DNA of 31,264 nucleotides, taken from positions 1 to 31,264 of the forward strand of contig CAKTQP010000023.1 of NCBI GenBank assembly GCA_934597165.1. The letters are read 5' to 3'. The position numbers and the translations under genes are program-made. This stretch comes from an uncultured Oscillospiraceae bacterium. Its GTDB lineage: Bacteria; Bacillota; Clostridia; Oscillospirales; Oscillospiraceae. The notes under the pieces are model-generated. The model was given only the letters and a program-made list of their open reading frames with translations. It was not told where the DNA came from and did not search any database. Of the stretch, positions 7,510 to 14,886 are shown piece after piece; within the stretch, counting starts at the first letter, position 1, and each line of letters begins with the position of its first letter.

Positions 7510-8232
7510 TCACAGAACCTTGGATAAAAATTCTTGGGTTCTGGGATTTTTCGGGTTGGAGAATAGCTCCTGGGGCGTCCCCTGCTCCACGATGCCGCCG
7601 CCGTCCATGAACAGGACGCGGGTGGCGACCTCACGGGCAAAGCCCATCTCGTGGGTGACCACGGCCATGGTCATGCCGTCTGCCGCCAACTCCTTCATGA
7701 CCTCCAGCACTTCGCCCACCATCTCCGGATCCAATGCGGAAGTGGGTTCGTCAAAAAGCATCATCTTGGGCTTCATGGCCAGGGAACGGACGATGGCGAT
7801 GCGCTGCTTCTGGCCGCCGGAGACCTGACCGGGGTAGCTGTCCGCCTTGTCCTCCAGTCCCACCCGGCGCAGCAGGCGCAGGGCTTCCTCCTTGGCTTCC
7901 TCCTCCTTCATCATGTGGGTGCGCACCGGCGCTAAGGTCAGGTTGTCCATGATGGTCAGGTGGGGGAACAGGTTGAAGTGCTGGAAGACCATGCCCATCT
8001 GCTGACGGATCTTGTTGATGTTCACGCCCTTGGCGGTGATGTCGGTGCCGTCGAAGATGATCTGACCCTTAGTGGGCTCTTCCAACAGGTTCATGCAGCG
8101 CAGGAAGGTGGATTTACCGGAACCGGAGGGGCCGATGATGACCACCTTTTCGCCGGGCTGGATGTGTTCGTTGATGTCGTGGAGGACCTCATGGTCTCCG
8201 AAACTCTTGTAGAGATGATTAACGGTAATCAC
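7510..8232 (-). CDS. Polar amino-acid ABC transporter, ATP-binding protein (GlnQ/HisP type)
   Basis: A 240-residue ATPase that powers amino-acid import. It has Walker A GPSGSGKST (34-42, K40), Q-loop Q84 in VFQHFNLFPH, signature VSGGQKQR (137-144), Walker B MMLFDEPTSALD (D161, E162) and the switch histidine in VVTHEMGFAREV. The order and spacing match the PAAT family, although the signature is VSGGQ instead of the usual LSGGQ. The start is GTG at 8232, ten bases after AAAGGAGG. It overlaps the permease gene by 14 bp, so they form one translationally coupled unit. Specificity (glutamine, cystine, arginine or another) cannot be called without the binding protein. Confidence 0.93.
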   Translation of the reverse strand: MITVNHLYKSFGDHEVLHDINEHIQPGEKVVIIGPSGSGKSTFLRCMNLLEEPTKGQIIFDGTDITAKGVNINKIRQQMGMVFQHFNLFPHLTIMDNLTLAPVRTHMMKEEEAKEEALRLLRRVGLEDKADSYPGQVSGGQKQRIAIVRSLAMKPKMMLFDEPTSALDPEMVGEVLEVMKELAADGMTMAVVTHEMGFAREVATRVLFMDGGGIVEQGTPQELFSNPKNPRTQEFLSKVL

Positions 8233-8947
8233 TGCTGCGCAGCCTCCTTTCCACTTTGCCCATGATCCACTGGATGAAGAGCACCATGACGAGATAGATC
8301 AGTGCCACAGTGAACAGGGGGAAGAGGGCGTCGAAGGTGATACCGCGGATGATGTCGCCGCCGCGGGTGAGCTCGTTGAGGCCGATGTAGCCGCAGATGG
8401 AGGTCTCTTTGAGCAGGGTAATCATCTCATTGATGAGGGCGGGCAGGGCGCTCTTCATGGCCTGAGGCAGGATGATGTCCTTCATGGTGGTCACGTAGCT
8501 CATGCCCAGGGAGCGTCCCGCTTCCATCTGTCCCTTGTCCACGCCCATGATGCCCCCTCGGATGATCTCGGCCACGTAAGCGCCGGAGTTGACGCCGAAG
8601 GTGATGACGGCGACGGTGATCTTCTGAGCGGAGACCAGGATGACGAAGTTGATGATCAGCAGCTGCACTAGGGTGGGGGTGCCGCGGATGACGGTGATGT
8701 AGAGCCGACAGATGGCGTCGGCCAGTTTCAGGAAGAAGTTGCCGGGTGAACGGAACCACTTCGGGTTGGTCTGGTCATGGGTACAGCGCACCATGGCGAT
8801 GAGGATACCCAGGATGAGGCCGAGGATCAACGCCAGCAGGGTGACGATGATGGTGATCTTCAGGCCGTCTGTGATGTAGGTCCAACGGTCTTTTTCGATG
8901 AAGTCCGCAATAAATTTCTGTTGCACTTCTGCAAACCAAGCATTCAA
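8219..8947 (-). CDS. Polar amino-acid ABC transporter, permease (HisM/GlnP type)
   Basis: A 242-residue inner-membrane permease. A soluble N-terminus (1-25) precedes helix ITIIVTLLALILGLILGILIAMV, then YITVIRGTPTLVQLLIINFVIL, and the cytoplasmic coupling loop GAYVAEIIRGGIMGVDKGQMEAGRSLGMS, which carries the EAA motif (EAxxxG) that contacts the ATPase. The final helices are at about 172-230. The length is slightly longer than the usual 215-230 residues because of the insert MVRCTHDQTNPKWFRSPGN after the first helix. The ATG at 8947 has GAGGGG about 12 bases upstream, a loose fit. It heads the operon with the ATPase. Confidence 0.92.
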   Translation of the reverse strand: MNAWFAEVQQKFIADFIEKDRWTYITDGLKITIIVTLLALILGLILGILIAMVRCTHDQTNPKWFRSPGNFFLKLADAICRLYITVIRGTPTLVQLLIINFVILVSAQKITVAVITFGVNSGAYVAEIIRGGIMGVDKGQMEAGRSLGMSYVTTMKDIILPQAMKSALPALINEMITLLKETSICGYIGLNELTRGGDIIRGITFDALFPLFTVALIYLVMVLFIQWIMGKVERRLRSSDYR

Positions 8948-8981
8948 ATGCTCATCCCCTCTTGTTAATCAGATAGGCATA

Positions 8982-9010
8982 ATTATACACGAAAATGCAC
9001 GGCAGGTAAA
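8982..9010 (-). promoter_or_regulatory. Likely promoter of the amino-acid ABC operon
   Basis: On the minus strand TTTACC (9010-9005), a 17-bp spacer and a perfect TATAAT (8987-8982) lie 35 bp upstream of the permease start. The -35 matches the consensus only in part. Confidence 0.6.
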
Positions 9011-9336
9011 GAGTCCATCCGTCGATTCTCCATTTTTCGTGGTTTTCGCCAGAGGGGGAAATGCAAGCTCTTTTGTTTTTCTTTCATTTCAGGTCGGTTT
9101 GACCAAAAAAAGCGGAGCCGGCACACCGTCCCGCTCCGATTGGCATCTGTCTTTCGCTTGCGGAGGAACGCCATCACTGCCCTTTCCACAAGGTTCTGTG
9201 CATACAGCCCCTCCGCCCTTCGCCGCGACCGGAACAATCTCAGTGGGGAGAACGCCGTTTTTCCTTTTGCACACCCCGCTGTGCATCCCAGTTTTCTCCT
9301 GCCTTCCCTCCCCGCTTCTCAGACCGTTTTGTGGGA

Positions 9337-9391
9337 TGACAACCAAATGGCAACCAAGTGACAACCAGATGTCAACCAAGTGGCAACCCAG
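9337..9391. repeat. Five tandem copies of an 11-bp repeat
   Basis: The units begin at 9337, 9348, 9359, 9370 and 9381: TGACAACCAAA, TGGCAACCAAG, TGACAACCAGA, TGTCAACCAAG and TGGCAACCCAG. The consensus is TGRCAACCAAR. The period is close to one helical turn, so a bound protein would see all copies on one DNA face. Confidence 0.85.
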
Positions 9392-9528
9392 GGGAGGATA
9401 GGGAAGGTAAGGTTAGGGGAGGTCAAGGGAGGAAAGGATAGTCGAGTGAAGTAGAGCGTAGCGTAGAACAGAGAAGAAAAGAAAAAAATAGTTCACTCTA
9501 GGAAAGCGAAGGAAACGAGGTGGGCGGC

Positions 9529-9549
9529 AAGTGGGCTTGTCCCCCACTT
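9529..9549. other. Small hairpin in the geneless stretch
   Basis: AAGTGGG (9529-9535) and CCCACTT (9543-9549) form a 7-bp perfect stem with a 7-nt loop. No T-run follows on either strand, so its role is unknown. Confidence 0.4.
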
Positions 9550-9652
9550 CCCTGTGGAAATCCCGTCTCGTTGGGGGTTGGGGAGAAAAGAAAGATTTGG
9601 TTTTCTTTTTTCCGCTCGACGGTGCCCCTCTCTCCTTTTGTTCGGCGGACGT

Positions 9653-9685
9653 AAAAAACGCCTCGGCGGGTGCGAGGCGTTTTGT
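9653..9685 (-). terminator. Terminator of the toxin-antitoxin operon
   Basis: An 11-bp perfect stem (9655-9665 with 9673-9683) has a 7-nt loop. On the minus strand it ends in a run of six T residues. It starts four bases after the toxin stop. Confidence 0.85.
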
Positions 9686-9687
9686 TT

Positions 9688-9951
9688 TTATTTATCTCTG
9701 TAATGCGACCCACATTGGACAATCTTAATGGTATCGCCATCAATCCGATAGACAATTCGATTAGAAGAGTCGATTCTCCGACTCCAGTAGGCAGATAAAT
9801 CACCACTCAGGCGTTCTGGCTTTCCAATCCCTTCATATCCATTGCGGTCGATGTCTTTCAGCAGCTGTAGAATTCGTTTCAGTGTTTTTCGATCCTGCTT
9901 TGTCCAATACTCAAAATCTTCCCATGCCTCATCAGTCCATGCTTTGATCAT
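9688..9951 (-). CDS. yoeB: YoeB-family toxin (ribosome-dependent mRNA endonuclease)
   Basis: An 87-residue toxin alignable along its whole length with E. coli YoeB. The catalytic residues fall at the same numbers: E46 in GKPERL, R65 in NRIVY, and H83-Y84 in GSHYRDK. It carries three extra C-terminal residues after the HY pair that ends the E. coli protein. The start is ATG 9951, eight bases after GAGGT; it overlaps the antitoxin gene by 20 bp. The frame continues to 9999 but only through antitoxin sequence. The family cleaves mRNA in the ribosomal A site; the antitoxin upstream should neutralise it and repress the operon. Confidence 0.93.
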   Translation of the reverse strand: MIKAWTDEAWEDFEYWTKQDRKTLKRILQLLKDIDRNGYEGIGKPERLSGDLSAYWSRRIDSSNRIVYRIDGDTIKIVQCGSHYRDK

Positions 9952-10201
9952 CAAAATCAACCTCATGAACCGTTCCGCCGGTGGCTTCCATCTGCGCAAT
10001 GGACTTTCTCAGCCGAGCCATATTTTCTTCGGAATAGAACGGGTCTACGGAAACTTCAAAGGGAATCCGCTTTTCGCGCGTCATCTTTTTCGCCAAGATG
10101 ATAATGGCCGCTGTCATCGACAACCCCAAATCATTGCAGACTGCATCAAATTCCCGCTTCAAATCTTCGTCCATTCTAACGCTAACTGTGGTTTGTGCCA
10201 T
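9932..10201 (-). CDS. RelB/DinJ-family antitoxin
   Basis: An 89-residue protein. Residues 1-48 form a ribbon-helix-helix DNA-binding domain: strand TTVSVRMDED, then helices LKREFDAVCNDLG and SMTAAIIILAKKMTREKRIPFE, the usual RelB/DinJ pattern. The acidic C-terminal tail (EATGGTVHEVDFDDQSMD) would wrap the toxin. The start is ATG 10201, eight bases after AAGGGG, in preference to GTG 10210. It is the first gene of the operon and should repress its own promoter through the phased repeats upstream. YoeB is classically paired with the unrelated YefM/Phd fold, so this is a mixed pair. Confidence 0.92.
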   Translation of the reverse strand: MAQTTVSVRMDEDLKREFDAVCNDLGLSMTAAIIILAKKMTREKRIPFEVSVDPFYSEENMARLRKSIAQMEATGGTVHEVDFDDQSMD

Positions 10202-10222
10202 ATCACACACCCCTTTCTCAGT

Positions 10223-10262
10223 ACATTATATGACATTGTATGCACATTGTCAACACATTATG
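10223..10262. promoter_or_regulatory. Four phased ACATT repeats over the toxin-antitoxin promoter
   Basis: ACATTATA, ACATTGTA, ACATTGTC and ACATTATG start at 10223, 10233, 10244 and 10255, that is at 10-11 bp spacing. They cover the -10, spacer and -35. This arrangement suits cooperative binding of ribbon-helix-helix antitoxin dimers. Confidence 0.75.
10225..10253 (-). promoter_or_regulatory. Consensus sigma-A promoter of the toxin-antitoxin operon
   Basis: On the minus strand TTGACA (10253-10248), exactly 17 bp and TATAAT (10230-10225). All twelve consensus bases match. It is 24 bp upstream of the antitoxin start. Confidence 0.9.
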
Positions 10263-10300
10263 TGTATCGCATGGTATTCCTCTTACTGCGCACAACAAAC

Positions 10301-10333
10301 AAAAAAGCCGAGCGCAATGCACTCGGCTTTTTT
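10301..10333 (-). terminator. Terminator of tRNA-Arg
   Basis: AAAAAAGCCGAG (10301-10312) pairs with CTCGGCTTTTTT (10322-10333), giving a 12-bp stem, a 9-nt loop and six T residues on the minus strand. Its upstream arm overlaps the CCA end of the tRNA. Confidence 0.85.
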
Positions 10334-10409
10334 GGTACGCGAGAAGGGATTCGAACCCCCGACCTTTTGGTTCGTAGCCAAACACTCTATCCAACTGAGC
10401 TACTCGCGC
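10333..10409 (-). tRNA. tRNA-Arg (anticodon ACG)
   Basis: The minus-strand cloverleaf has acceptor GCGCGAG with CTCGCGT (G-U at the first pair), D-arm GCTCAGTTGGATAGAGT, anticodon loop CTACGAA in stem TTTGG/CCAAA, T-loop GGTTCGAATCC, discriminator A and encoded CCA. The ACG anticodon is expected to be read as ICG for CGN codons. Confidence 0.95.
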
Positions 10410-10536
10410 ATGTCGTTGTTTCCTGACGACTTGCTTATAATAGCACAGTTCCAAAAGGAATGCAAGTGTTTTTTCGATTTTTTTCAAAAAACTTTTCGGC
10501 CGGGGGATTTCCCTGGAAAACCGCGCAGAAAACGGC

Positions 10537-13470
10537 TCACAGGCCATCCTCCTCGCTCTCTGTCCACGGCAGGTCGGCCTCTGCGTCGGCGGCGGCGCTC
10601 ATAGCTTGCGCCAATGCCAGGTCTTCTGCGTCGCCGTCCTGGCGCAGCTTGCGCTCCTGCCAGGCTTCCTTGGTCATGAGCACCTCACGGGGTTTGGAGC
10701 CCTGGAAGGGGCCGACGATGCCGTCCTCTTCCATCTGATCCACCAGGCGGGCAGCTCTGGAATACCCCAGCTTCAGGCGGCGCTGGAGCATGGAGACCGA
10801 CGCCATGCCGGTGTTGACGATGACCTCGACGGCGTCCTCGTACATCTCGTCCCGGTCGGAGTCCACGGTGGGCTCGCTGGCGGCTGCTTTGCCGCCCTTG
10901 CCGTTCTTCTCGTTGGCCTGGGCGTTGGCTTCCACCTGCTGGATGACCTCGTCGCTGTAATCCGCCTGGAAGTGTTCCTTGATGTACTCGGTGACGGCGG
11001 ACACCTCTTCGTCGGCGATGAAGCAGCCCTGGACACGTCTGGGCTTGCCGCTGCCCACGGGGTAATAGAGCATATCCCCCTTGCCCACCAACTTCTCCGC
11101 CCCGGAGGTATCCAGGATGATACGGGACTCCAAGGAGGAGGCCACGGCGAAGGCAATTCTGGAGGGGATATTGGCCTTCATGAGGCCGGTGATGACGTCG
11201 GAGGAGGGACGCTGGGTGGCGATGATCAGGTGGACGCCGGCGGCACGACCCATCTGGGCGATGCGGCAGATGGATTCCTCCACCTCTTTGGCCGCCACCA
11301 GCATCAGGTCGGCCAGCTCGTCGATGACCACCACGATCTGGGGCAGCTTGGTCAGCGCCGGGTCGTCCTCTTCTGCGATGGCTTTGTTATAGGCGTTCAG
11401 GTCCCGCACGTGCCGCTCGGAGAACAGGCGGTAGCGCTTCATCATCTCCGTCACCGCCCACTGCAGGGCGCCGGCGGCCTTTTTCGGGTCGGTGACCACC
11501 GGGATGAGCAGGTGGGGGATGCCGTTGTAGATGCTCAGCTCCACCATCTTGGGGTCCACCATGATGAGACGCACCTCGTCGGGGGTGGCGCGATAGAGCA
11601 AGGAGATGATGAGGGAGTTGGTACAGACGCTCTTACCGGAACCGGTGGTACCGGCGATGAGCAGGTGGGGCAGCTTGGTGATGTCCCCTACCACGCACTT
11701 GCCCGAGATGTCCTTGCCCACAGCGAAGGCCACTTTGGAATCGTGGGTGCGGAATTCGTTGGACTCGATGACCTCCCGGATGGGGACGGGGACGGTGACC
11801 TTATTGGGCACCTCCACGCCCACCACCGAGTTCTTGCCCGGGATGGGCGCGATGCGGACGCTGACGGCACCCAGGCTCAGGGCGATGTCCCCGGCCAGGT
11901 TGGTGACTTTATTGAGCTTCACGCCCCGCTTCAGCTCCAGCTCGTACCGAGTGACCGACGGGCCCTGCTCGTAGTCGATGATCTGGGCCTCGATGCCGAA
12001 GGAACGGATGGTGTCCTGGAGCAGGTTCTGGGTCTCGATGACCTCGCTGGTCACCCCCTGGGCCTGCTGTTTGGGGGGCTTGTGGAGGAGGTAGCTGGGA
12101 GGATAGTAATACTTGCCCGGCTCCTCCAAGGCGGCGGAGGGCAATTCTACCGTCACTTCCGCCTCGTTCAGCGGGGTGCGTTCCCCGTCTTCCGGTTCGA
12201 AGTCCACGGCCGGCCCGGCGGGCATCCATTTCCGCTCCGGCTCCCGTTCCCCGGAGAGCACCTCCGCCGGGGTGGCGTGCTGGCGTTCCTGGAAGAAGGA
12301 ACCGGACTGGGGGGTGAAGCAGGTCTTCTCCATGTCCTCGCTGAGCCAGTTGGCCTCCTCCCCGTACCAGGGGAAGTCCTCTTCCTCCGGCAGCGGTTTC
12401 GCCTGGGCGGGTACTTCCTCTGCCGCAAGTTCTTCGGCAGGTTCCGCTTCTGGCGCTTCGTCCGGCTGGACAGACTCGACGGGTTCCACAGGTCCGTCCT
12501 CCGGCAGGGTGGGTTCTTCCGGCGTCCAGATGGCGTCCAGCGGGGTCTCCTTGTCGGGGGTGGGCTCCTCCACCGCTTTTTGCTCCTTCATGGACTTCCA
12601 ATCGGCGTCGCTGGCCATGGGGATGTCGATCTCCGTGGGGAACCGGGTGGGAGTGGGCTTGATGTCCAGCTTGGTGACGGTGACCGCCGGTTTCGGGTCG
12701 CCCACGGGGGGCAGCGGGTCAGGCTGCTTCTTAGGACGGCGAGGGGGCTTCTCGATGGGGTCGGTGTTCTGGATGTAGTCGTCGGGGGAATAGGCGGCAC
12801 GTTCCGCCTTCTCCTTGGCCTTTTTCTTCTTCTCCCGGTAGCGCTGGGCGCGGTACTCGTTGAGCATATGCACCAGCTCCGTGGGGCCGATGCGCCGCAG
12901 TCCCAGGATGCAGCAGAGCAGCCCCAACAGGAGCAGGATCATAGCACCTACGCTGCTGAACACCTTGGTGAGCAGGATGGAGAGCATCCCGGACAGGGCA
13001 CCGCCGGAGCTGAGGGCTGCGCCGGACTCCCAGAGGGCGGGAAAGACGCTGGTCTTCAGGGCGTAATCCCCCTCACGCAGCACCGTATGGATGGCAGCGC
13101 CCACAAAGAGGGGCACCAGGAGGCAGAGGACGATCTGCAAGCGCACTGGGCGTCCGAAGTGGCGGAAGAGCTTGACGGAGATGAGCAGGAGCATGACGGG
13201 CATGAGCCAGAAGCCGAAGCCGAACAGGCCCTTCTCTAAGGTGGCCAGGCCGTTGATGAAGATGGCGCTGGAGTTGAAGTAGCCCAGGGCGGAGAAGATG
13301 GCCAGGAGCAGGCAGATGACGGCTCCTACTTCTCGGTAGATGGGCGGTTTTTTGGGTGGTTTGGTCTTTCGTTTGGTGGTGGATTGGCTGCCGCTCTTGG
13401 GGGCGGCTTTTCCCTTGGCACTGGTGGGTTTCGCCTTTCCAGTGCCGGTCTTCTTTTGTGTTGCAGGCAT
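10537..13470 (-). CDS. ftsK: DNA translocase FtsK/SpoIIIE
   Basis: A 977-residue septal DNA pump that clears chromosome from the division or sporulation septum. Four membrane helices lie at about 48-66, 80-102, 112-132 and 157-190. A Pro/Glu-rich linker (about 195-490) follows, then the RecA-like motor with Walker A GTTGSGKS (607-614, K613) and Walker B VVVIDELADL (D717, E718). The C-terminal winged-helix gamma domain (about 874-933, MYEDAVEVIVNTGMASVSML to GPFQGSKPREVL) binds the chromosomal polarity sequences. The linker is longer than in B. subtilis SpoIIIE (787 aa), which explains the size. GAGGGG precedes the ATG. It lies 37 bp downstream of uppP on the same strand, so the two are probably cotranscribed. 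Confidence 0.96.
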   Translation of the reverse strand: MPATQKKTGTGKAKPTSAKGKAAPKSGSQSTTKRKTKPPKKPPIYREVGAVICLLLAIFSALGYFNSSAIFINGLATLEKGLFGFGFWLMPVMLLLISVKLFRHFGRPVRLQIVLCLLVPLFVGAAIHTVLREGDYALKTSVFPALWESGAALSSGGALSGMLSILLTKVFSSVGAMILLLLGLLCCILGLRRIGPTELVHMLNEYRAQRYREKKKKAKEKAERAAYSPDDYIQNTDPIEKPPRRPKKQPDPLPPVGDPKPAVTVTKLDIKPTPTRFPTEIDIPMASDADWKSMKEQKAVEEPTPDKETPLDAIWTPEEPTLPEDGPVEPVESVQPDEAPEAEPAEELAAEEVPAQAKPLPEEEDFPWYGEEANWLSEDMEKTCFTPQSGSFFQERQHATPAEVLSGEREPERKWMPAGPAVDFEPEDGERTPLNEAEVTVELPSAALEEPGKYYYPPSYLLHKPPKQQAQGVTSEVIETQNLLQDTIRSFGIEAQIIDYEQGPSVTRYELELKRGVKLNKVTNLAGDIALSLGAVSVRIAPIPGKNSVVGVEVPNKVTVPVPIREVIESNEFRTHDSKVAFAVGKDISGKCVVGDITKLPHLLIAGTTGSGKSVCTNSLIISLLYRATPDEVRLIMVDPKMVELSIYNGIPHLLIPVVTDPKKAAGALQWAVTEMMKRYRLFSERHVRDLNAYNKAIAEEDDPALTKLPQIVVVIDELADLMLVAAKEVEESICRIAQMGRAAGVHLIIATQRPSSDVITGLMKANIPSRIAFAVASSLESRIILDTSGAEKLVGKGDMLYYPVGSGKPRRVQGCFIADEEVSAVTEYIKEHFQADYSDEVIQQVEANAQANEKNGKGGKAAASEPTVDSDRDEMYEDAVEVIVNTGMASVSMLQRRLKLGYSRAARLVDQMEEDGIVGPFQGSKPREVLMTKEAWQERKLRQDGDAEDLALAQAMSAAADAEADLPWTESEEDGL

Positions 13471-13507
13471 AAAACCCCTCTTTCCTAGGATTCAAACACG
13501 GTTAGGC

Positions 13508-14338
13508 TCACTGCAGGATCTTGAAGATGAGCGCCAGGACGCCGACGCCCCAGCAGTAATAGGCGAAGTTGCCGAACTTGCCCTTGTCGGTGAGCAGGTT
13601 CACCAGGCGGATGGCGAAGTAGCCCACCACGGCGGCGATGACGGTGCCCACCAGGTAGATGGGGAGCAGACTCCAGTCGATGCCGGTCTGGATGGCGTCC
13701 TTCAGGGTGAGGATATTGGCGCCGAGGACGGCGGGGAGGCTGAGGAGGAAGGAGTAGCGGACGGCGAAGGTGCGGTCGAAGCCACGCATGAGGCCGGCGG
13801 CGATGGTGGTGCCGGAGCGGGAGAGACCGGGGACGGTGGCGATGGCCTGGCTGACGCCTACCAGGAGGACGTCCGCGATGGTGGCGTTCTTCTCGGTCTT
13901 CCGCCCCTTTGCCAGCCGGTCGGACAGGTAGAGCAGGCAGCCGGTGGCCAGGAGGGCGAAGGCGATGAAGTAGGTGTTGTTATAGAGCTGCTCCACTTTG
14001 TCCTTGATGGGCAGGATGAGGAACAGGGGCAGGGTGCCCAGGATGACCAGGAGCACCAGACGGCGTGCCGGTGGGGGTGTCTCGCCGGTGGGCTTGCCCA
14101 GGGCGGCGATGCCCCGGAAGAACTCCAGGATCATGTCGCGGATGTCCTTCCAATAGTAGATGAAGACGGAGATGAGGGTGCCCAAGTGCAAGAGCACATC
14201 GAAGAACAGTCCCCCGCTCTCTGCGCTGCGCAGGCCGAAGAAGTTCTGGAGCAGGGACAGGTGTCCGGAGCTGGAGATGGGCAAAAATTCCGCCACGCCC
14301 TGGACGAAGCCCAGGAAGGCTGACCATAGGTAATTCAT
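13508..14338 (-). CDS. uppP: Undecaprenyl-diphosphatase UppP (BacA)
   Basis: A 276-residue membrane phosphatase that recycles undecaprenyl pyrophosphate, the lipid carrier of cell-wall synthesis; overproduction gives bacitracin resistance in known cases. Motif 1 is QGVAEFLPISSSGH (residues 13-26, Q13 and E17 as the (E/Q)xxxE pair, H26), motif 2 is PGLSRSGTT with R174, the same number as in E. coli UppP. About eight hydrophobic helices run to the C-terminus, and the length equals the family norm. The start is ATG 14338, nine bases after AGGAGG; an upstream in-frame extension to 14452 has no ribosome site and is not hydrophobic. It is followed by ftsK. Confidence 0.96.
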   Translation of the reverse strand: MNYLWSAFLGFVQGVAEFLPISSSGHLSLLQNFFGLRSAESGGLFFDVLLHLGTLISVFIYYWKDIRDMILEFFRGIAALGKPTGETPPPARRLVLLVILGTLPLFLILPIKDKVEQLYNNTYFIAFALLATGCLLYLSDRLAKGRKTEKNATIADVLLVGVSQAIATVPGLSRSGTTIAAGLMRGFDRTFAVRYSFLLSLPAVLGANILTLKDAIQTGIDWSLLPIYLVGTVIAAVVGYFAIRLVNLLTDKGKFGNFAYYCWGVGVLALIFKILQ

Positions 14339-14389
14339 AAAACAGTACCTCCTGTGAATGCGGTTGGTCGGGTGCTGGGTGGGGATGGG

Positions 14390-14424
14390 ATCGGATGGAA
14401 AATCCGATAACATACCAGTGTTAT
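14390..14424. promoter_or_regulatory. Two dyads upstream of uppP
   Basis: ATCGGAT/ATCCGAT (14390-14396 with 14402-14408) and ATAACA/TGTTAT (14407-14412 with 14419-14424) lie 50-90 bp upstream of the start. They may be a leader hairpin and an operator. No convincing sigma-A promoter could be fixed here. Confidence 0.35.
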
Positions 14425-14536
14425 AGTACCATAAATAGTTGCTGATTTCCACTCGATTTTCCCCTGTGCAGGAAACTTTATGTTTTTGCGCTGCTGGTCA
14501 TGCCGGTCTTTTGGGGGATTGTCCGGGAAATATGAA

Positions 14537-14570
14537 AAAAGAACTTTTGCACGAAGCAAAAGTTCTTTTC
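14537..14570 (-). terminator. Terminator of the tRNA cluster
   Basis: A 14-bp stem (14537-14550 with 14556-14569) with a 5-nt loop lies directly after tRNA-Cys. On the minus strand the distal arm ends in a T-run. Confidence 0.85.
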
Positions 14571-14572
14571 AA

Positions 14573-14647
<75 letters not shown>

Positions 14648-14652
14648 GTGTG

Positions 14653-14682
14653 GAAAGCAGAACCGGATTCGGTTCTGCTTTC
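14653..14682. other. Hairpin between tRNA-Cys and tRNA-Gly
   Basis: GAAAGCAGAACCG (14653-14665) and CGGTTCTGCTTTC (14670-14682) form a perfect 13-bp stem with a 4-nt loop. There is no T-run on the minus strand, so an RNA-processing element is more likely than a terminator. Confidence 0.5.
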
Positions 14683-14689
14683 ATTTGTT

Positions 14690-14765
14690 TGGAGCGGAAG
14701 ACGAGGCTCGAACTCGCTACCTCCACCTTGGCAAGGTGGCGCTCTACCAGATGAGCTACTCCCGC
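14690..14765 (-). tRNA. tRNA-Gly (anticodon GCC)
   Basis: Acceptor GCGGGAG/CTTCCGC with one G-U pair, anticodon loop TTGCCAA in stem CCACC/GGTGG, T-loop GTTCGAGCC, discriminator T and encoded CCA. With the CCC isoacceptor at the window start it covers GGC/GGU and GGG. Confidence 0.95.
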
Positions 14766-14768
14766 ATA

Positions 14769-14789
14769 ACCTCTCATGAAATGAGAGGT
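14769..14789. other. Hairpin between tRNA-Gly and tRNA-Phe
   Basis: ACCTCTCAT (14769-14777) and ATGAGAGGT (14781-14789) form a 9-bp stem with a GAA loop that abuts the CCA end of tRNA-Phe. It is probably a spacer structure for tRNA processing. Confidence 0.45.
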
Positions 14790-14864
14790 GGTGCCTCCGA
14801 TCGGAGTCGAACCAATGACACGGGGATTTTCAGTCCCCTGCTCTACCAACTGAGCTACAGAGGC
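14789..14864 (-). tRNA. tRNA-Phe (anticodon GAA)
   Basis: Acceptor GCCTCTG/CGGAGGC, anticodon loop CTGAAAA in stem GGGGA/TCCCC, T-loop GGTTCGACTCC, discriminator A and encoded CCA. Confidence 0.95.
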
Positions 14865-14886
14865 GTGTCTCTCAAGGACGGGTTTT

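Larger units (their letters stand above)
9011..9687. other. Geneless stretch of about 0.7 kb with repeats
   Basis: Short frames on both strands lack ribosome sites and recognisable domains. The stretch contains an 11-bp tandem repeat (9337-9391), a purine-rich tract (about 9390-9490), a small hairpin (9529-9549) and the terminator of the toxin operon (9655-9683). Confidence 0.6.

Noticed and set aside
9337..9391. CRISPR array
   Set aside because: The unit is 11 bp with no spacers between copies, so it is a tandem repeat and not a CRISPR array.
8898..9401. 167-codon plus-strand frame covering the 11-bp repeats
   Set aside because: Begins inside the permease gene antisense, has no ribosome site and no recognisable domain; the repeats are read as a DNA-level feature.
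10606..13239. 877-codon open frame opposite ftsK
   Set aside because: Antisense artefact of the same type; composition of low-complexity Gly/His/Leu/Val and no domain.
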